Assembly: GCF_001665835.1 (NCBI RefSeq)
Contig: NZ_LZSX01000074.1
Span: 62,001 to 126,000 of the forward strand
Direction of reading: 5' to 3'
Length of the DNA: 64,000 nt
Origin: Mycobacterium colombiense
GTDB taxonomy: Bacteria > Actinomycetota > Actinomycetes > Mycobacteriales > Mycobacteriaceae
Shown here: positions 1-7,308 of the stretch, piece by piece
How the letters are laid out: every line of letters starts with the position of its first letter
How positions within the stretch are numbered: the stretch's first letter is position 1
Made by a program: the position numbers and the translations under genes
The notes under the pieces: generated by a model
Seen by the model: the letters and a program-made list of their open reading frames with translations, nothing else
The model's database searches: none
Told to the model about the DNA's origin: nothing

Positions 1-302
1 TGGCGGCCATCGTCACCGGGCATCTGAGCGGTCGACGGCTGGCCCGTCGCGCCGCCCGCAGGCGCGCCGCCGCGGCGAATGCGGCGGCACCCACCACCCG
101 AGTCCCGGTGGGCCAGGGCGCGGGCCCGTCGGCTGCGGCGACCACCCGCATCCCGGCCGGCGTCCCCGGTGGAGACAACGAACCGCCCACCACGGAGATA
201 CCGCCGCTGGCCAATGCGCCCCGGATCTTCCGCGGTGACGACTCCGGCACGCGCCAGATTCCCGCGCAGAAGCCGCAGATCTACCGCCCGCCGCAGGGTT
301 AG
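1..302 (+). CDS. C-terminal tail of a membrane protein (Rv0537c-like), 5' end outside the window
   Basis: The frame whose codons begin at position 3 is open from the window edge to a TAG at 300-302 and gives about 99 residues. The segment starts with an Arg/Ala-rich basic stretch, as often follows a last membrane helix, and then becomes a Pro/Thr/Gly-rich disordered cytoplasmic tail. By gene order this should be the orthologue of Rv0537c, an integral membrane protein that converges on galE3. No membrane segment is inside the window, so the assignment rests on position and tail composition. The stop overlaps the epimerase stop on the other strand by about 4 bp. Confidence 0.6.
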   Translation, partial: AAIVTGHLSGRRLARRAARRRAAAANAAAPTTRVPVGQGAGPSAAATTRIPAGVPGGDNEPPTTEIPPLANAPRIFRGDDSGTRQIPAQKPQIYRPPQG

Positions 303-1327
303 CGAAGGGGCGCGAAGGCGAACTCGCGCAGCCCGTCCCCCGGCGCGACGGCCGCCCGGAAACCGAGCACCTCTGCGGCCCGCGACGGGTCGGCGACGAT
401 GTGGCGCACGTCGCCGCTGCGGTACTGCCCGGTGACCACCGGGGACAACGAAGCGCCGCGCGCGTCGCACAGCGCGCCGGCCACCTGCGCAATCGAAATG
501 GGTTGTCCCGAACAGACATTGACCGCGGTGAAACCCTCGCCCCACTGTGTCGCCGCGACGTTGGCGGCGGCCACGTCGTCGACGTGGACGAAGTCGCGCA
601 TCTGCCCGCCGTCCTCGAAAACCTTTGGTGGGTCACCTTTTTCCAGCGCCGACCGAAAGATCGCCGCCACCCCGGAGTACGGGGTGTCGCGCGGCATGCC
701 GGGGCCGTAGACGTTGTGGTAGCGCAGCGCCACCACCGAACCACCGGTGGCCTCCGACCAGGCCAGCGCGTAATGCTCCTGGGCTGTCTTGCTGGCGGCG
801 TACAGGCTCCGCGGCCGCAGGCAGGCGTCCTCGTCGACCAGGAGCCACTGCAGCTCCTCCCCGCCGACCGGGCACCGGTGCTCGAAGATTCCGGCGTCGA
901 GGTCCGCGCGGCGCCGCGGCAGCGGATCCACGGGCCCGTGTTGTTCGCAGTAATAGCGCCCCTGCCCGTACACCACCATCGACGAGGCAAGCACCAGGCG
1001 CCGCACCCCGGCGGCGAACATCTGCGCCAGCAGGACCGTGGTGGCCAGGTCGTTGTGGCCGCCGTAGGCGGGGGCGTCGGCGGCGTCCACGCCCGCACCC
1101 ACCATCGCCGCCTGATGGCACACCACGTCCACGCCGGCCAGCAGCGGGGCCAGCGCGTCGGCGTCGCGCACGTCGACGCGGTGACATCCCCGCGGCAGCA
1201 CCGGGTTTGGGCCGTGCGCGGCGGGCAGCAGCGCGTCGACGGCGACCACGTCATGCCCCGCGGCGCGCAGCGCGGCGCCCACCCGCGAACCGATGAAGCC
1301 GGCCGCCCCGGTCAGCAGCACCCTCAC
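299..1327 (-). CDS. galE3: NAD-dependent epimerase/dehydratase, GalE3-like
   Basis: A 342-residue extended short-chain dehydrogenase of the nucleotide-sugar epimerase type. The Rossmann motif TGAAGFIG lies at residues 6-13. The catalytic elements are a Ser in LASSMVVYG and a Tyr/Lys pair in YAASKTAQE. A C-terminal substrate domain carries YGPGMPRDTPYSGV. The predicted role is 4-epimerisation or dehydration of a sugar nucleotide for envelope glycans; the substrate cannot be read from sequence. The start is a GTG at 1327-1325 whose last bases form the TGA of the upstream phosphorylase (GTGA overlap, 1324-1327), so the two are probably co-translated. Orthologue of Rv0536. Confidence 0.9.
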   Translation of the reverse strand: MRVLLTGAAGFIGSRVGAALRAAGHDVVAVDALLPAAHGPNPVLPRGCHRVDVRDADALAPLLAGVDVVCHQAAMVGAGVDAADAPAYGGHNDLATTVLLAQMFAAGVRRLVLASSMVVYGQGRYYCEQHGPVDPLPRRRADLDAGIFEHRCPVGGEELQWLLVDEDACLRPRSLYAASKTAQEHYALAWSEATGGSVVALRYHNVYGPGMPRDTPYSGVAAIFRSALEKGDPPKVFEDGGQMRDFVHVDDVAAANVAATQWGEGFTAVNVCSGQPISIAQVAGALCDARGASLSPVVTGQYRSGDVRHIVADPSRAAEVLGFRAAVAPGDGLREFAFAPLR

Positions 1328-2118
1328 GGCAGCTCGATGGGCAGGGTGACCCCCGCATGCGGCAGGCAGTGCGTGCACGTGCGGTCGGCGGCGATCCGGC
1401 CGATGGCCCGGCCGACCAGCGTTTTGAACACTTTGATGTTCTTCTCGAATTCGGCGAACACGTCGACGGTCTTCACGCCCTCCCCGGCGGTCACACCGGC
1501 ATCCAGGTCGGTCACCAAAGCGATTGTCGCATAGCATATTTCGAGCTCGCGGGCGAGCGCCGCCTCCGGATAGCCGGTCATGTTGACCAGCGAGAAGCCG
1601 GCCGAGGCGAACCACCGACTCTCGGCGCGGGTGGAAAAGCGCGGCCCCTGGATCACCACCATGGTGCCGCCGTCGACCACGTCGGGCAGGCCGGTCACCG
1701 CCTCGCGCAGCGTCGGGCAGTACGGGTCGGCGAAGTCGACGTGGATGCCGCCGGAGTCGAAGTAGGTGTCGGCGCGGCCCCGGGTGCGGTCGACGAGTTG
1801 GTCGGGCACCACGACGGTGCCCGGTCCGAGTTCGGCCGTGAGGCTGCCGACCGCGCACGGCGCGAGCACCCGCCGCACGCCGAGCTTGCGCAGCGCCCAC
1901 ATGTTGGCGCGATACGGCACGGTGTGCGCGGAGAATTCGTGGCTGGCGCCGTGGCGGGGCAGGAACGCCACCTCGTGGTCGCCGATGGCGCCGACGGTGA
2001 CCGGGGCGCTGGGCGGCCCGTACGGGGTGTCGACGGCGACGTCGCGGGAGTCGGATCCGAAGAAGGTGTAGAAGCCGCTGCCGCCGATGACTCCGAGCAT
2101 CCGACCATTGTGGTGCAT
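1324..2118 (-). CDS. mtnP: S-methyl-5'-thioadenosine phosphorylase (annotated pnp in M. tuberculosis)
   Basis: A 264-residue PNP/MTAP-family phosphorylase. It starts MHHNGRMLGVIGGSGFY, with the phosphate-binding GGSGF motif near residue 11. Further hallmarks are LPRHG, PYRANMWAL, FADPYCP, VIQGPRFSTRAES and NMTGYPEA. The family cleaves methylthioadenosine with phosphate, salvaging adenine and methionine. H37Rv calls the gene pnp (Rv0535), but the phosphate-loop and base-site motifs are MTAP-like. The ATG at 2118 gives the same length as Rv0535; an internal ATG at 2100 is an alternative. It is divergent from menA across 67 bp and coupled to galE3 by a GTGA overlap. Confidence 0.93.
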   Translation of the reverse strand: MHHNGRMLGVIGGSGFYTFFGSDSRDVAVDTPYGPPSAPVTVGAIGDHEVAFLPRHGASHEFSAHTVPYRANMWALRKLGVRRVLAPCAVGSLTAELGPGTVVVPDQLVDRTRGRADTYFDSGGIHVDFADPYCPTLREAVTGLPDVVDGGTMVVIQGPRFSTRAESRWFASAGFSLVNMTGYPEAALARELEICYATIALVTDLDAGVTAGEGVKTVDVFAEFEKNIKVFKTLVGRAIGRIAADRTCTHCLPHAGVTLPIELP

Positions 2119-2185
2119 GACGCCCGGGGTGATCGCGGGTGCGGGGCCCGGGGATTGACCGCCCGCATCCTGGCAGGATGTTCGT

Positions 2186-3058
2186 GTGGCCAATTTCGGG
2201 CAGTGGATTTCCGGTGCGCGGCCGCGGACGTTGCCCAACGCGGTGGCGCCGGTTGTCGCGGGAACCGGTGCGGCCGCGTGGCTGCATTCCGCGGTGTGGT
2301 GGAAGGCGTTGCTGGCGCTGGCCGTCGCGCTCGCGCTGACCATCGGCGTCAACTACGCCAACGACTACTCCGACGGCATCCGCGGCACCGACGACGACCG
2401 GGCCGGCCCGGTGCGCCTGGTCGGCTCGCGGCTGGCGGCGCCGCGGGCGGTGCTGGCCGCCGCGGCCGCCAGCCTGACCGTCGGCGCGCTCGCCGGGCTC
2501 GCGCTGGCGCTGTTCAGCGCGCCGTGGCTGATCGCGGTGGGAGCGGCCTGCATCGCCGGGGCGTGGCTGTACACCGGCGGGTCGAAACCCTACGGCTACG
2601 CCGGTTTCGGCGAGGTCGCGGTGTTCCTGTTCTTCGGGCTCGTCGCCGTGCTGGGCACCCAGTACACCCAGGCGCTGCGGGTGGACTGGGTGGGCCTCGT
2701 GCTGGCGGTGTCGACTGGGGCGCTGTCGTCGTCGGTGCTGGTGGCGAACAACCTGCGGGACATTCCGACCGACGCGCGCTCGGGAAAGGTGACGCTGGCG
2801 GTGCGGCTGGGCGACGCCCGCACCCGGATCCTGTACCAGGCGCTGCTGGGAACCGCCGGGGCGCTGACCCTGGTGCTCATGCTGGCGACACCGTGGTGCG
2901 CCGTGGGACTGGTGGCCACTCCGCTGGCGCTGCGCGCGGCGGGCCCGGTGCGATCGGGCCGCGGGGGTCCGGAGCTGATCCCTGTGCTGCGCGATACCGG
3001 GCTGGCGATGGTGGTGTGGGCGGTCGCGGTGGCCGCGGCGTTGGCGCTGGCTACCTAA
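2186..3058 (+). CDS. menA: 1,4-dihydroxy-2-naphthoate polyprenyltransferase MenA
   Basis: A 290-residue UbiA-family membrane prenyltransferase that attaches the polyprenyl tail to 1,4-dihydroxy-2-naphthoate in menaquinone synthesis, the only respiratory quinone of mycobacteria. Two Asp-rich motifs bind Mg-diphosphate: NDYSDGIRGTDDDR near residues 55-70, and NNLRDIPTDARSGK near 190-203. Eight or nine hydrophobic helices are visible. The start is a GTG at 2186 with AGGA six bases upstream. The gene diverges from mtnP and is followed by fabH after 98 bp. Orthologue of Rv0534c. Confidence 0.94.
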   Translation: MANFGQWISGARPRTLPNAVAPVVAGTGAAAWLHSAVWWKALLALAVALALTIGVNYANDYSDGIRGTDDDRAGPVRLVGSRLAAPRAVLAAAAASLTVGALAGLALALFSAPWLIAVGAACIAGAWLYTGGSKPYGYAGFGEVAVFLFFGLVAVLGTQYTQALRVDWVGLVLAVSTGALSSSVLVANNLRDIPTDARSGKVTLAVRLGDARTRILYQALLGTAGALTLVLMLATPWCAVGLVATPLALRAAGPVRSGRGGPELIPVLRDTGLAMVVWAVAVAAALALAT

Positions 3059-3077
3059 CGGCCGGTCGGGGGTTACC

Positions 3078-3083
3078 TATAGT
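3078..3083 (+). promoter_or_regulatory. Candidate -10 box (TATAGT) for fabH
   Basis: TATAGT is a near-consensus -10 hexamer 73 bp before the fabH ATG. The region 17 bp upstream (CTAACG at 3055-3060) is only a weak -35, which is usual for mycobacterial SigA promoters. A short C-run/G-run hairpin (3107-3118) followed by a T-rich stretch lies in the leader and could act in attenuation or be chance. Confidence 0.35.
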
Positions 3084-3156
3084 GCAGGCAAAGGCCTCCG
3101 AGGACGCCCCCTTTGGGGTACTTTTGCGTCGGCTCCGGAGATAGCGAAGGACCGCA

Positions 3157-4164
3157 ATGAATCAGATTGCCGCGACCAGCGGGCCCAAGAACATCGGCTT
3201 GCTCAGCGTCGGGTCATACCGGCCCGAGCGGGTGGTCACCAACGACGAGCTGTGCGAGAACATCGACTCGTCCGACGAGTGGATCTATTCGCGCACCGGA
3301 ATCAAAACCCGCCGGTTCGCCAGGCGCGACGAATCCGTCACCTCCATGGCGACCACGGCCGGGCTGGAGGCGATCGCCAAGGCCTCCCTCGAGTCATCCG
3401 ACATTGATTGCGTCCTCGTCGCTACCAGCACCCATTTCACCCAGACCCCCCCGTGCGCGCCGGCGGTCGCGACGGCGTTGGGTGCCACCGGGGTGCCCGC
3501 GTTCGACATCTCGGCCGGCTGCGCGGGCTTCGGCTACGCGCTGGGCGTGGCGGCGGACATGATTCGCGGCGGGACGGCGGCCACGGCGTTGGTGCTCGGT
3601 TCGGAGAAGCTGTCCTGCACCGTGGACATGCAGGACCGGAGCAACTGCTTCATCTTCGCCGACGGCGCGGCCGGGGTGGTGGTGGGCGAGACACCCGACC
3701 AGGGCATCGGACCCACGGTCTGGGGCAGCAACGGCGCGCAGGCCACGGCCATCCGCCAGGACATCGAGTGGATCGACTTCCTCGACAACCGCACCGGCGA
3801 GCGCCCGTACCTGAGGCTCGAAGGCAGCGCGGTGTTCCGGTGGGCGGCATTCGAGATGGGCAAGGTCGGCCGGCAGGCGATGGACGCGGCGGGCATCCGG
3901 CCCGACGAAATCGACGTGTTCCTGCCGCACCAGGCCAACAGCCGGATCAACGAGGTGCTGGCCAAGAGCCTCGATCTGCGCCCGGATGCGGTCGTCGCCA
4001 ACGACATCGAACACACCGGAAACACCTCGGCGGCGTCCATCCCGCTGGCGATGGCCGAAGTGCTGGAGACCGGCGCGGCCAAGGCCGGCGACCTGGCCCT
4101 GCTGCTCGGTTACGGCGCGGGCCTGAGCTACGCCGCTCAGGTCGTGCGGCTGCCGAACGGCTAA
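3157..4164 (+). CDS. fabH: Beta-ketoacyl-ACP synthase III FabH
   Basis: 335 residues, the length of M. tuberculosis FabH. It condenses FAS-I acyl-CoA with malonyl-AcpM and so links FAS-I to the mycolate-elongating FAS-II system. The catalytic triad is intact at the numbers known for the enzyme: Cys122 in DISAGCAGFGY, His258 in LPHQANSRI and Asn289 in HTGNTSAAS. The ATG is preceded by AAGGA at suitable distance. In M. tuberculosis PE_PGRS6 (Rv0532) lies beside fabH; here the small membrane protein converges directly and the two stop codons overlap by 3 bp at 4161-4164. Orthologue of Rv0533c. Confidence 0.96.
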   Translation: MNQIAATSGPKNIGLLSVGSYRPERVVTNDELCENIDSSDEWIYSRTGIKTRRFARRDESVTSMATTAGLEAIAKASLESSDIDCVLVATSTHFTQTPPCAPAVATALGATGVPAFDISAGCAGFGYALGVAADMIRGGTAATALVLGSEKLSCTVDMQDRSNCFIFADGAAGVVVGETPDQGIGPTVWGSNGAQATAIRQDIEWIDFLDNRTGERPYLRLEGSAVFRWAAFEMGKVGRQAMDAAGIRPDEIDVFLPHQANSRINEVLAKSLDLRPDAVVANDIEHTGNTSAASIPLAMAEVLETGAAKAGDLALLLGYGAGLSYAAQVVRLPNG

Positions 4165-4553
4165 CTGCGCCCTGATTCCTGGTCGCCGCCCTCGTCGGCG
4201 GCGTCCCCGTGTAGTCGGGCCTGGAGCAGTTCGCGCTCCCGGCGGCGGCGCTCCCCGGCGATCGCGAGCGCGGCGGTGGCCCGGCGGCGCAGCGGGGCGA
4301 ACACCCAGATGCCCAGCGGCATCGCGATGATCAGGGCGAACAGCACTGCCACCACGATCGGGAACTGCGTGATGCCCGCCAGGCGCGCGACACCGTAGAT
4401 CACGCCGGTGAGCGCCACCGCCAGCAGCGCCCGCGCCGCGATGTAGGCGGCAACGTGGACGGCGACGCGATTTCCGGACCGTTGCGCCGTGTCCTCGCCG
4501 TCGGCGTGGTTCTCCGTGCTGCCGGTGCTGTCGTCGCTAGCTTCTTGTGACAC
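4161..4553 (-). CDS. Small membrane protein, DUF4229-like (Rv0531 orthologue)
   Basis: 130 residues. Residues 1-32 are an acidic, Ser/Asp/Glu-rich cytoplasmic lead. Two hydrophobic helices follow (about 33-57 and 62-82), then an Arg-rich amphipathic segment with a coiled-coil look and an acidic tail. The two-helix layout matches the DUF4229 family. Function is unknown. The start is a GTG at 4553. The stop overlaps the fabH stop in convergent orientation. By synteny it corresponds to Rv0531. Confidence 0.8.
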   Translation of the reverse strand: MSQEASDDSTGSTENHADGEDTAQRSGNRVAVHVAAYIAARALLAVALTGVIYGVARLAGITQFPIVVAVLFALIIAMPLGIWVFAPLRRRATAALAIAGERRRRERELLQARLHGDAADEGGDQESGRS

Positions 4554-4599
4554 AGCCTGAGCCTACGGCGCGGGTATATTCGCCCCAAGGAGGTGTTTG

Positions 4600-4761
4600 G
4601 TGCTCTACCTGCTGCTCGTCGTGATTTTGGGGACGCTGATCTATGTCGGCTGGCGTGCGGCGCGCTCGCAGGCCCACCGGCCGAAGACGCGCGTCATCGG
4701 ACCCGACGACGATCCAGACTTCTTGCGGCGGTTGGGTCATGGCGACAACAACCCGCGCTAG
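4600..4761 (+). CDS. 53-residue single-pass membrane protein (Rv0530A-like)
   Basis: A short gene from a GTG at 4600 to TAG at 4759-4761. A textbook ribosome site, AAGGAGG, lies just upstream, and a TATATT box (4575-4580) sits 20 bp before the start. The protein has one N-terminal hydrophobic helix (LLLVVILGTLIYVGW) followed by a basic then acidic cytosolic tail ending in FLRRLGHGDNNPR. Function unknown. The conserved-looking tail and strong ribosome site make it a real gene. Its stop codon directly abuts the tandem palindromic repeat. Confidence 0.8.
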   Translation: MLYLLLVVILGTLIYVGWRAARSQAHRPKTRVIGPDDDPDFLRRLGHGDNNPR

Positions 4762-4950
4762 CTCGACGGTGGCGACCCGCCACTAGCTCGACGGTGGCGA
4801 CCCGCTGCGCCCGGCTACGCCGCCCTTGCGATCGCCACTAGCCCGACGGTGGCGACCCGCTGCGCCCGGCTACGCCGCCCTTGCGATCGCCACTAGCCCG
4901 ACGGTGGCGACCCGCTGCGCCCGGCTACGCCGCCCTTGCGATCGCCACTA
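4762..4950. repeat. 55-bp palindromic tandem repeat, three full copies plus one truncated
   Basis: A 45-bp core bounded by the inverted repeat GTGGCGA/TCGCCAC occurs at 4794-4838, 4849-4893 and 4904-4948 (period exactly 55 bp). A truncated copy begins at 4769, where GTGGCGACCC runs straight into GCCACTA. The linkers are CTAGCCCGAC-type. The three cores look identical. The last copy ends in CCACTA, which supplies the TAG stop of the downstream minus-strand gene. The same core occurs twice near 31.4 kb. The layout is that of a mycobacterial VNTR/REP-like palindrome. Confidence 0.9.
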
Positions 4951-6261
4951 GCCGAGCACTCCCGGGTTGTGCTGGTCACCGGGGAACCCGTCGGCGACAA
5001 TGGCGGCCAGCTCGGTGAGCGCTTCGCGCGTCCCGCGGCGTAGCCGGTCCAGTTCGATCTCAGCGCCCTCTTCCAGGTGCGGGTCGAACGGCACCAGCTG
5101 AACCGCGCGGCAGCGCCGGGAGAAGTGGTCGATCACCTTGTTCATGTCGACCTTGCCCGGGCGGGGCTTCACCCCGTTGATCACCGCGATGGAATTGCGG
5201 ACCAGGTCCTCGTGGCCGTGGGCGTCCAGCCAGTCCAGCGTCGCCGAGGCGCTGCGCGCGCCGTCGATGGATGCCGAGCTGACCACGACCAGGGCGTCGG
5301 CCTTGTCCAGCACCGAGCTCATCACCGAGTGCAGCAGGCCGGGCCCGCAGTCGGTGAGCACCAGGCCGTAGAACCGTTCCAGGATGTCCAGGATCCGCGC
5401 GTAGTCCTCGGCGCTGAACGCGTCCGAGATGGCGGGATCCGTTTCGGACGCCAGCACCTCGAGACCGCTCGGACCCTTGGAGGTGTAGCGGCGCACGTCG
5501 CTGTAGCGCTCGATGGTGCCGGCGTCGTGCAGCAGCTGGCGCACCGTCGCCGCCGTCTCCAGCGGGATCTTCTGGCTCAGTGTGCCGCGGTCGGGGTTGG
5601 CGTCCACGGCCACCACCCGGTCACCGCGGATGGAGGCGAAGGTGGCGCCCAGCGTCGCGGCGATCGTGGTCTTGCCGACGCCGCCCTTGAGCGACAGGAA
5701 AGCGACCCGGTAGGAGCCCCGCAGGGGCCGATTCACCTGGGCGACCAGGTTGTTGTACCGGGTTGCCCGCGGGCTCTCGCCCAGGTTGATCAGGCCGCCG
5801 GACAGTTTGAACAGCAGCCGCCGCCAGCCGTCCGACGGCGGCGGGGCGACCGGGCGCAGCAACATGCCGGTGGACAGCTCCGGGTACGGCGTGTGCGGCA
5901 GGTGTTCGGGACGCTGCTGCGGCGCCCCATGGATCTGGGTGGGCGGCGCGTCCTGACCGTCGTAGTAGGCGCCGTACGCGGTCGGGTCGACCCGCGGGAT
6001 GCCGGTCAGCGGTGTGGGGTCCCACGGCGGCATGCCACCCGGCCTGGGCGCCGTGGGCGGCGCGGCCTGCTGGCGCTCGGGTCCGGGGACGCGGCGTTCG
6101 GTGCGGAATCCGGCGAAGGCGCGGGTAGGGGCGTCGTCGCCACCCGATTGGGCCTTCGGCTCCGCGGCCTCCCGCTGGTCCGCCGCCGACGCTGTCTGTG
6201 GAGGTATCTGCGTGGTCGGTTGTTCGGGCGACCCCACGCCCGACGTTGGATGCTCGGTCAC
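4948..6261 (-). CDS. MinD/ParA-like ATPase with proline-rich N-terminus (Rv0530 orthologue)
   Basis: 437 residues. Residues 1-160 are a Pro/Ala/Gln-rich disordered region, and 180-430 form a deviant-Walker P-loop ATPase. The Walker A is LSLKGGVGKTT near 195, VVAVDANPDRG is the second motif, and VLTDCGPGLLHS is the Walker B region. This architecture is shared with ESX-associated ATPases such as EspI, and with Rv3888c. The precise role is not known. The start is a GTG at 6261 with AAGGGGGAA upstream. The stop codon lies inside the terminal base run of the last palindromic repeat. It lies 63 bp upstream (in its own reading direction, beyond) of ccsB and probably is a separate unit or a terminal gene of that operon. 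Confidence 0.88.
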   Translation of the reverse strand: MTEHPTSGVGSPEQPTTQIPPQTASAADQREAAEPKAQSGGDDAPTRAFAGFRTERRVPGPERQQAAPPTAPRPGGMPPWDPTPLTGIPRVDPTAYGAYYDGQDAPPTQIHGAPQQRPEHLPHTPYPELSTGMLLRPVAPPPSDGWRRLLFKLSGGLINLGESPRATRYNNLVAQVNRPLRGSYRVAFLSLKGGVGKTTIAATLGATFASIRGDRVVAVDANPDRGTLSQKIPLETAATVRQLLHDAGTIERYSDVRRYTSKGPSGLEVLASETDPAISDAFSAEDYARILDILERFYGLVLTDCGPGLLHSVMSSVLDKADALVVVSSASIDGARSASATLDWLDAHGHEDLVRNSIAVINGVKPRPGKVDMNKVIDHFSRRCRAVQLVPFDPHLEEGAEIELDRLRRGTREALTELAAIVADGFPGDQHNPGVLG

Positions 6262-6324
6262 TGCACTTCCCCCTTGTTGTGCGCTTTTCCCGTGTTGTGC
6301 GTTATTCGGGCCGGTTGTGCACCG

Positions 6325-7308
6325 TCACCCGACGCCCGCATAAGAATGCAGGCCGACAGTGACCAGGTTAACGAAGAACAAATTGAAGACCATGGCCACA
6401 AACCCTGCGACATTGATCCAGGCGGCTTTCCTGTCCCGCCATCCCGCCGTCGACCTGGCGTGCAGATACGCGGCGTAAATCACCCAGGCAACAAATGACA
6501 CAGTCTCTTTGGGATCCCAGCCCCAATATCGGCCCCAGGCTTCTTCGGCCCAGATGGCCCCGAAAATCACGCCGAAACCGAACACCGGAAAAGCGAAAAT
6601 CGTCGTCCGATATGCGATGCGGTCCAGGGTCTGCGCGTCGGGGAACCGCTGCACCAGCCGGCTCAGCGCGCTGTGCTCGGTGCGCTCGGGGTCTCCCAGC
6701 GGCGAGGTCCGCAGCAGGAACAGGATGCTGGCGATGCCGGCGACCAGGAAGACGCCCGATCCCAGGCTGACCACCGACACGTGGATCGGCAGCCAGTAGG
6801 ACTGCAGCGCGGGCATCACCGGCGCGGCGTTGGTGTAGAGCCAGCGCCCGGACACCGTGAGCAGGATCAGGACCGGCAGCAGCAGGAAGACCCACAGCGG
6901 GCGGTATTGCGCGCGGCGCAGCACGACCGCCCCGGCGATCAACCCGCACAGGCAGGTCAGGTTGATGAATTCGTACATGTTGCCCCAGGGCACCCGCAGG
7001 GTGGCCAGGCCGCGCAGCACCAGGCAGGCCAGCAGCAGCCCGATGCCCAGGTACACCACCGACAGCCCGGCCCTGCCGACGCGCTCGTCGACCGGGCGCT
7101 GGGTGGCCTCTTCCACGACGCCGGGAGTGACGGAGTCGGCGCTGACCGCACCGGCCAGCACCCGGGCCCGCTGATCCGCGCGGCGCCCGCCGGTGTATGC
7201 CAGCTCGAAGGCCAGCAGCAGCAGCGCGATGACGAGGGCCACCACGGCCGACGTGAACGCCCAGTCGGAGTAGCGCGCCAGCTCGATGTTGACGTGCACC
7301 GTATTCAT
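6325..7308 (-). CDS. ccsB: Cytochrome c maturation (system II) haem protein CcsA/CcsB
   Basis: A 327-residue polytopic membrane protein of the CcsA/CycK family. The tryptophan-rich haem-binding segment is present (WGRYWGWDPKETVSF, near residue 265), flanked by histidines in the helices. Together with ResB it forms the system II cytochrome c synthetase that exports haem and ligates it to apocytochromes. The ATG overlaps the resB stop (ATGA, 7305-7308). The last gene of the hemL-to-ccsB run. Orthologue of Rv0529. Confidence 0.94.
   Translation of the reverse strand: MNTVHVNIELARYSDWAFTSAVVALVIALLLLAFELAYTGGRRADQRARVLAGAVSADSVTPGVVEEATQRPVDERVGRAGLSVVYLGIGLLLACLVLRGLATLRVPWGNMYEFINLTCLCGLIAGAVVLRRAQYRPLWVFLLLPVLILLTVSGRWLYTNAAPVMPALQSYWLPIHVSVVSLGSGVFLVAGIASILFLLRTSPLGDPERTEHSALSRLVQRFPDAQTLDRIAYRTTIFAFPVFGFGVIFGAIWAEEAWGRYWGWDPKETVSFVAWVIYAAYLHARSTAGWRDRKAAWINVAGFVAMVFNLFFVNLVTVGLHSYAGVG

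Noticed and set aside
401..1534. A 377-residue plus-strand frame over galE3 and mtnP
   Set aside because: It is the reverse of two well-identified genes, with His/Val/Gly-rich composition typical of antisense frames in GC-rich DNA.
3107..3126. A rho-independent terminator after menA
   Set aside because: The 4-bp stem with short T-run is too weak, and the -10 box of fabH lies just before it.
4794..4948. Repeats taken as a possible CRISPR array
   Set aside because: Spacers would be only about 10 bp and almost identical, no cas genes are near, and the core is palindromic along its ends.
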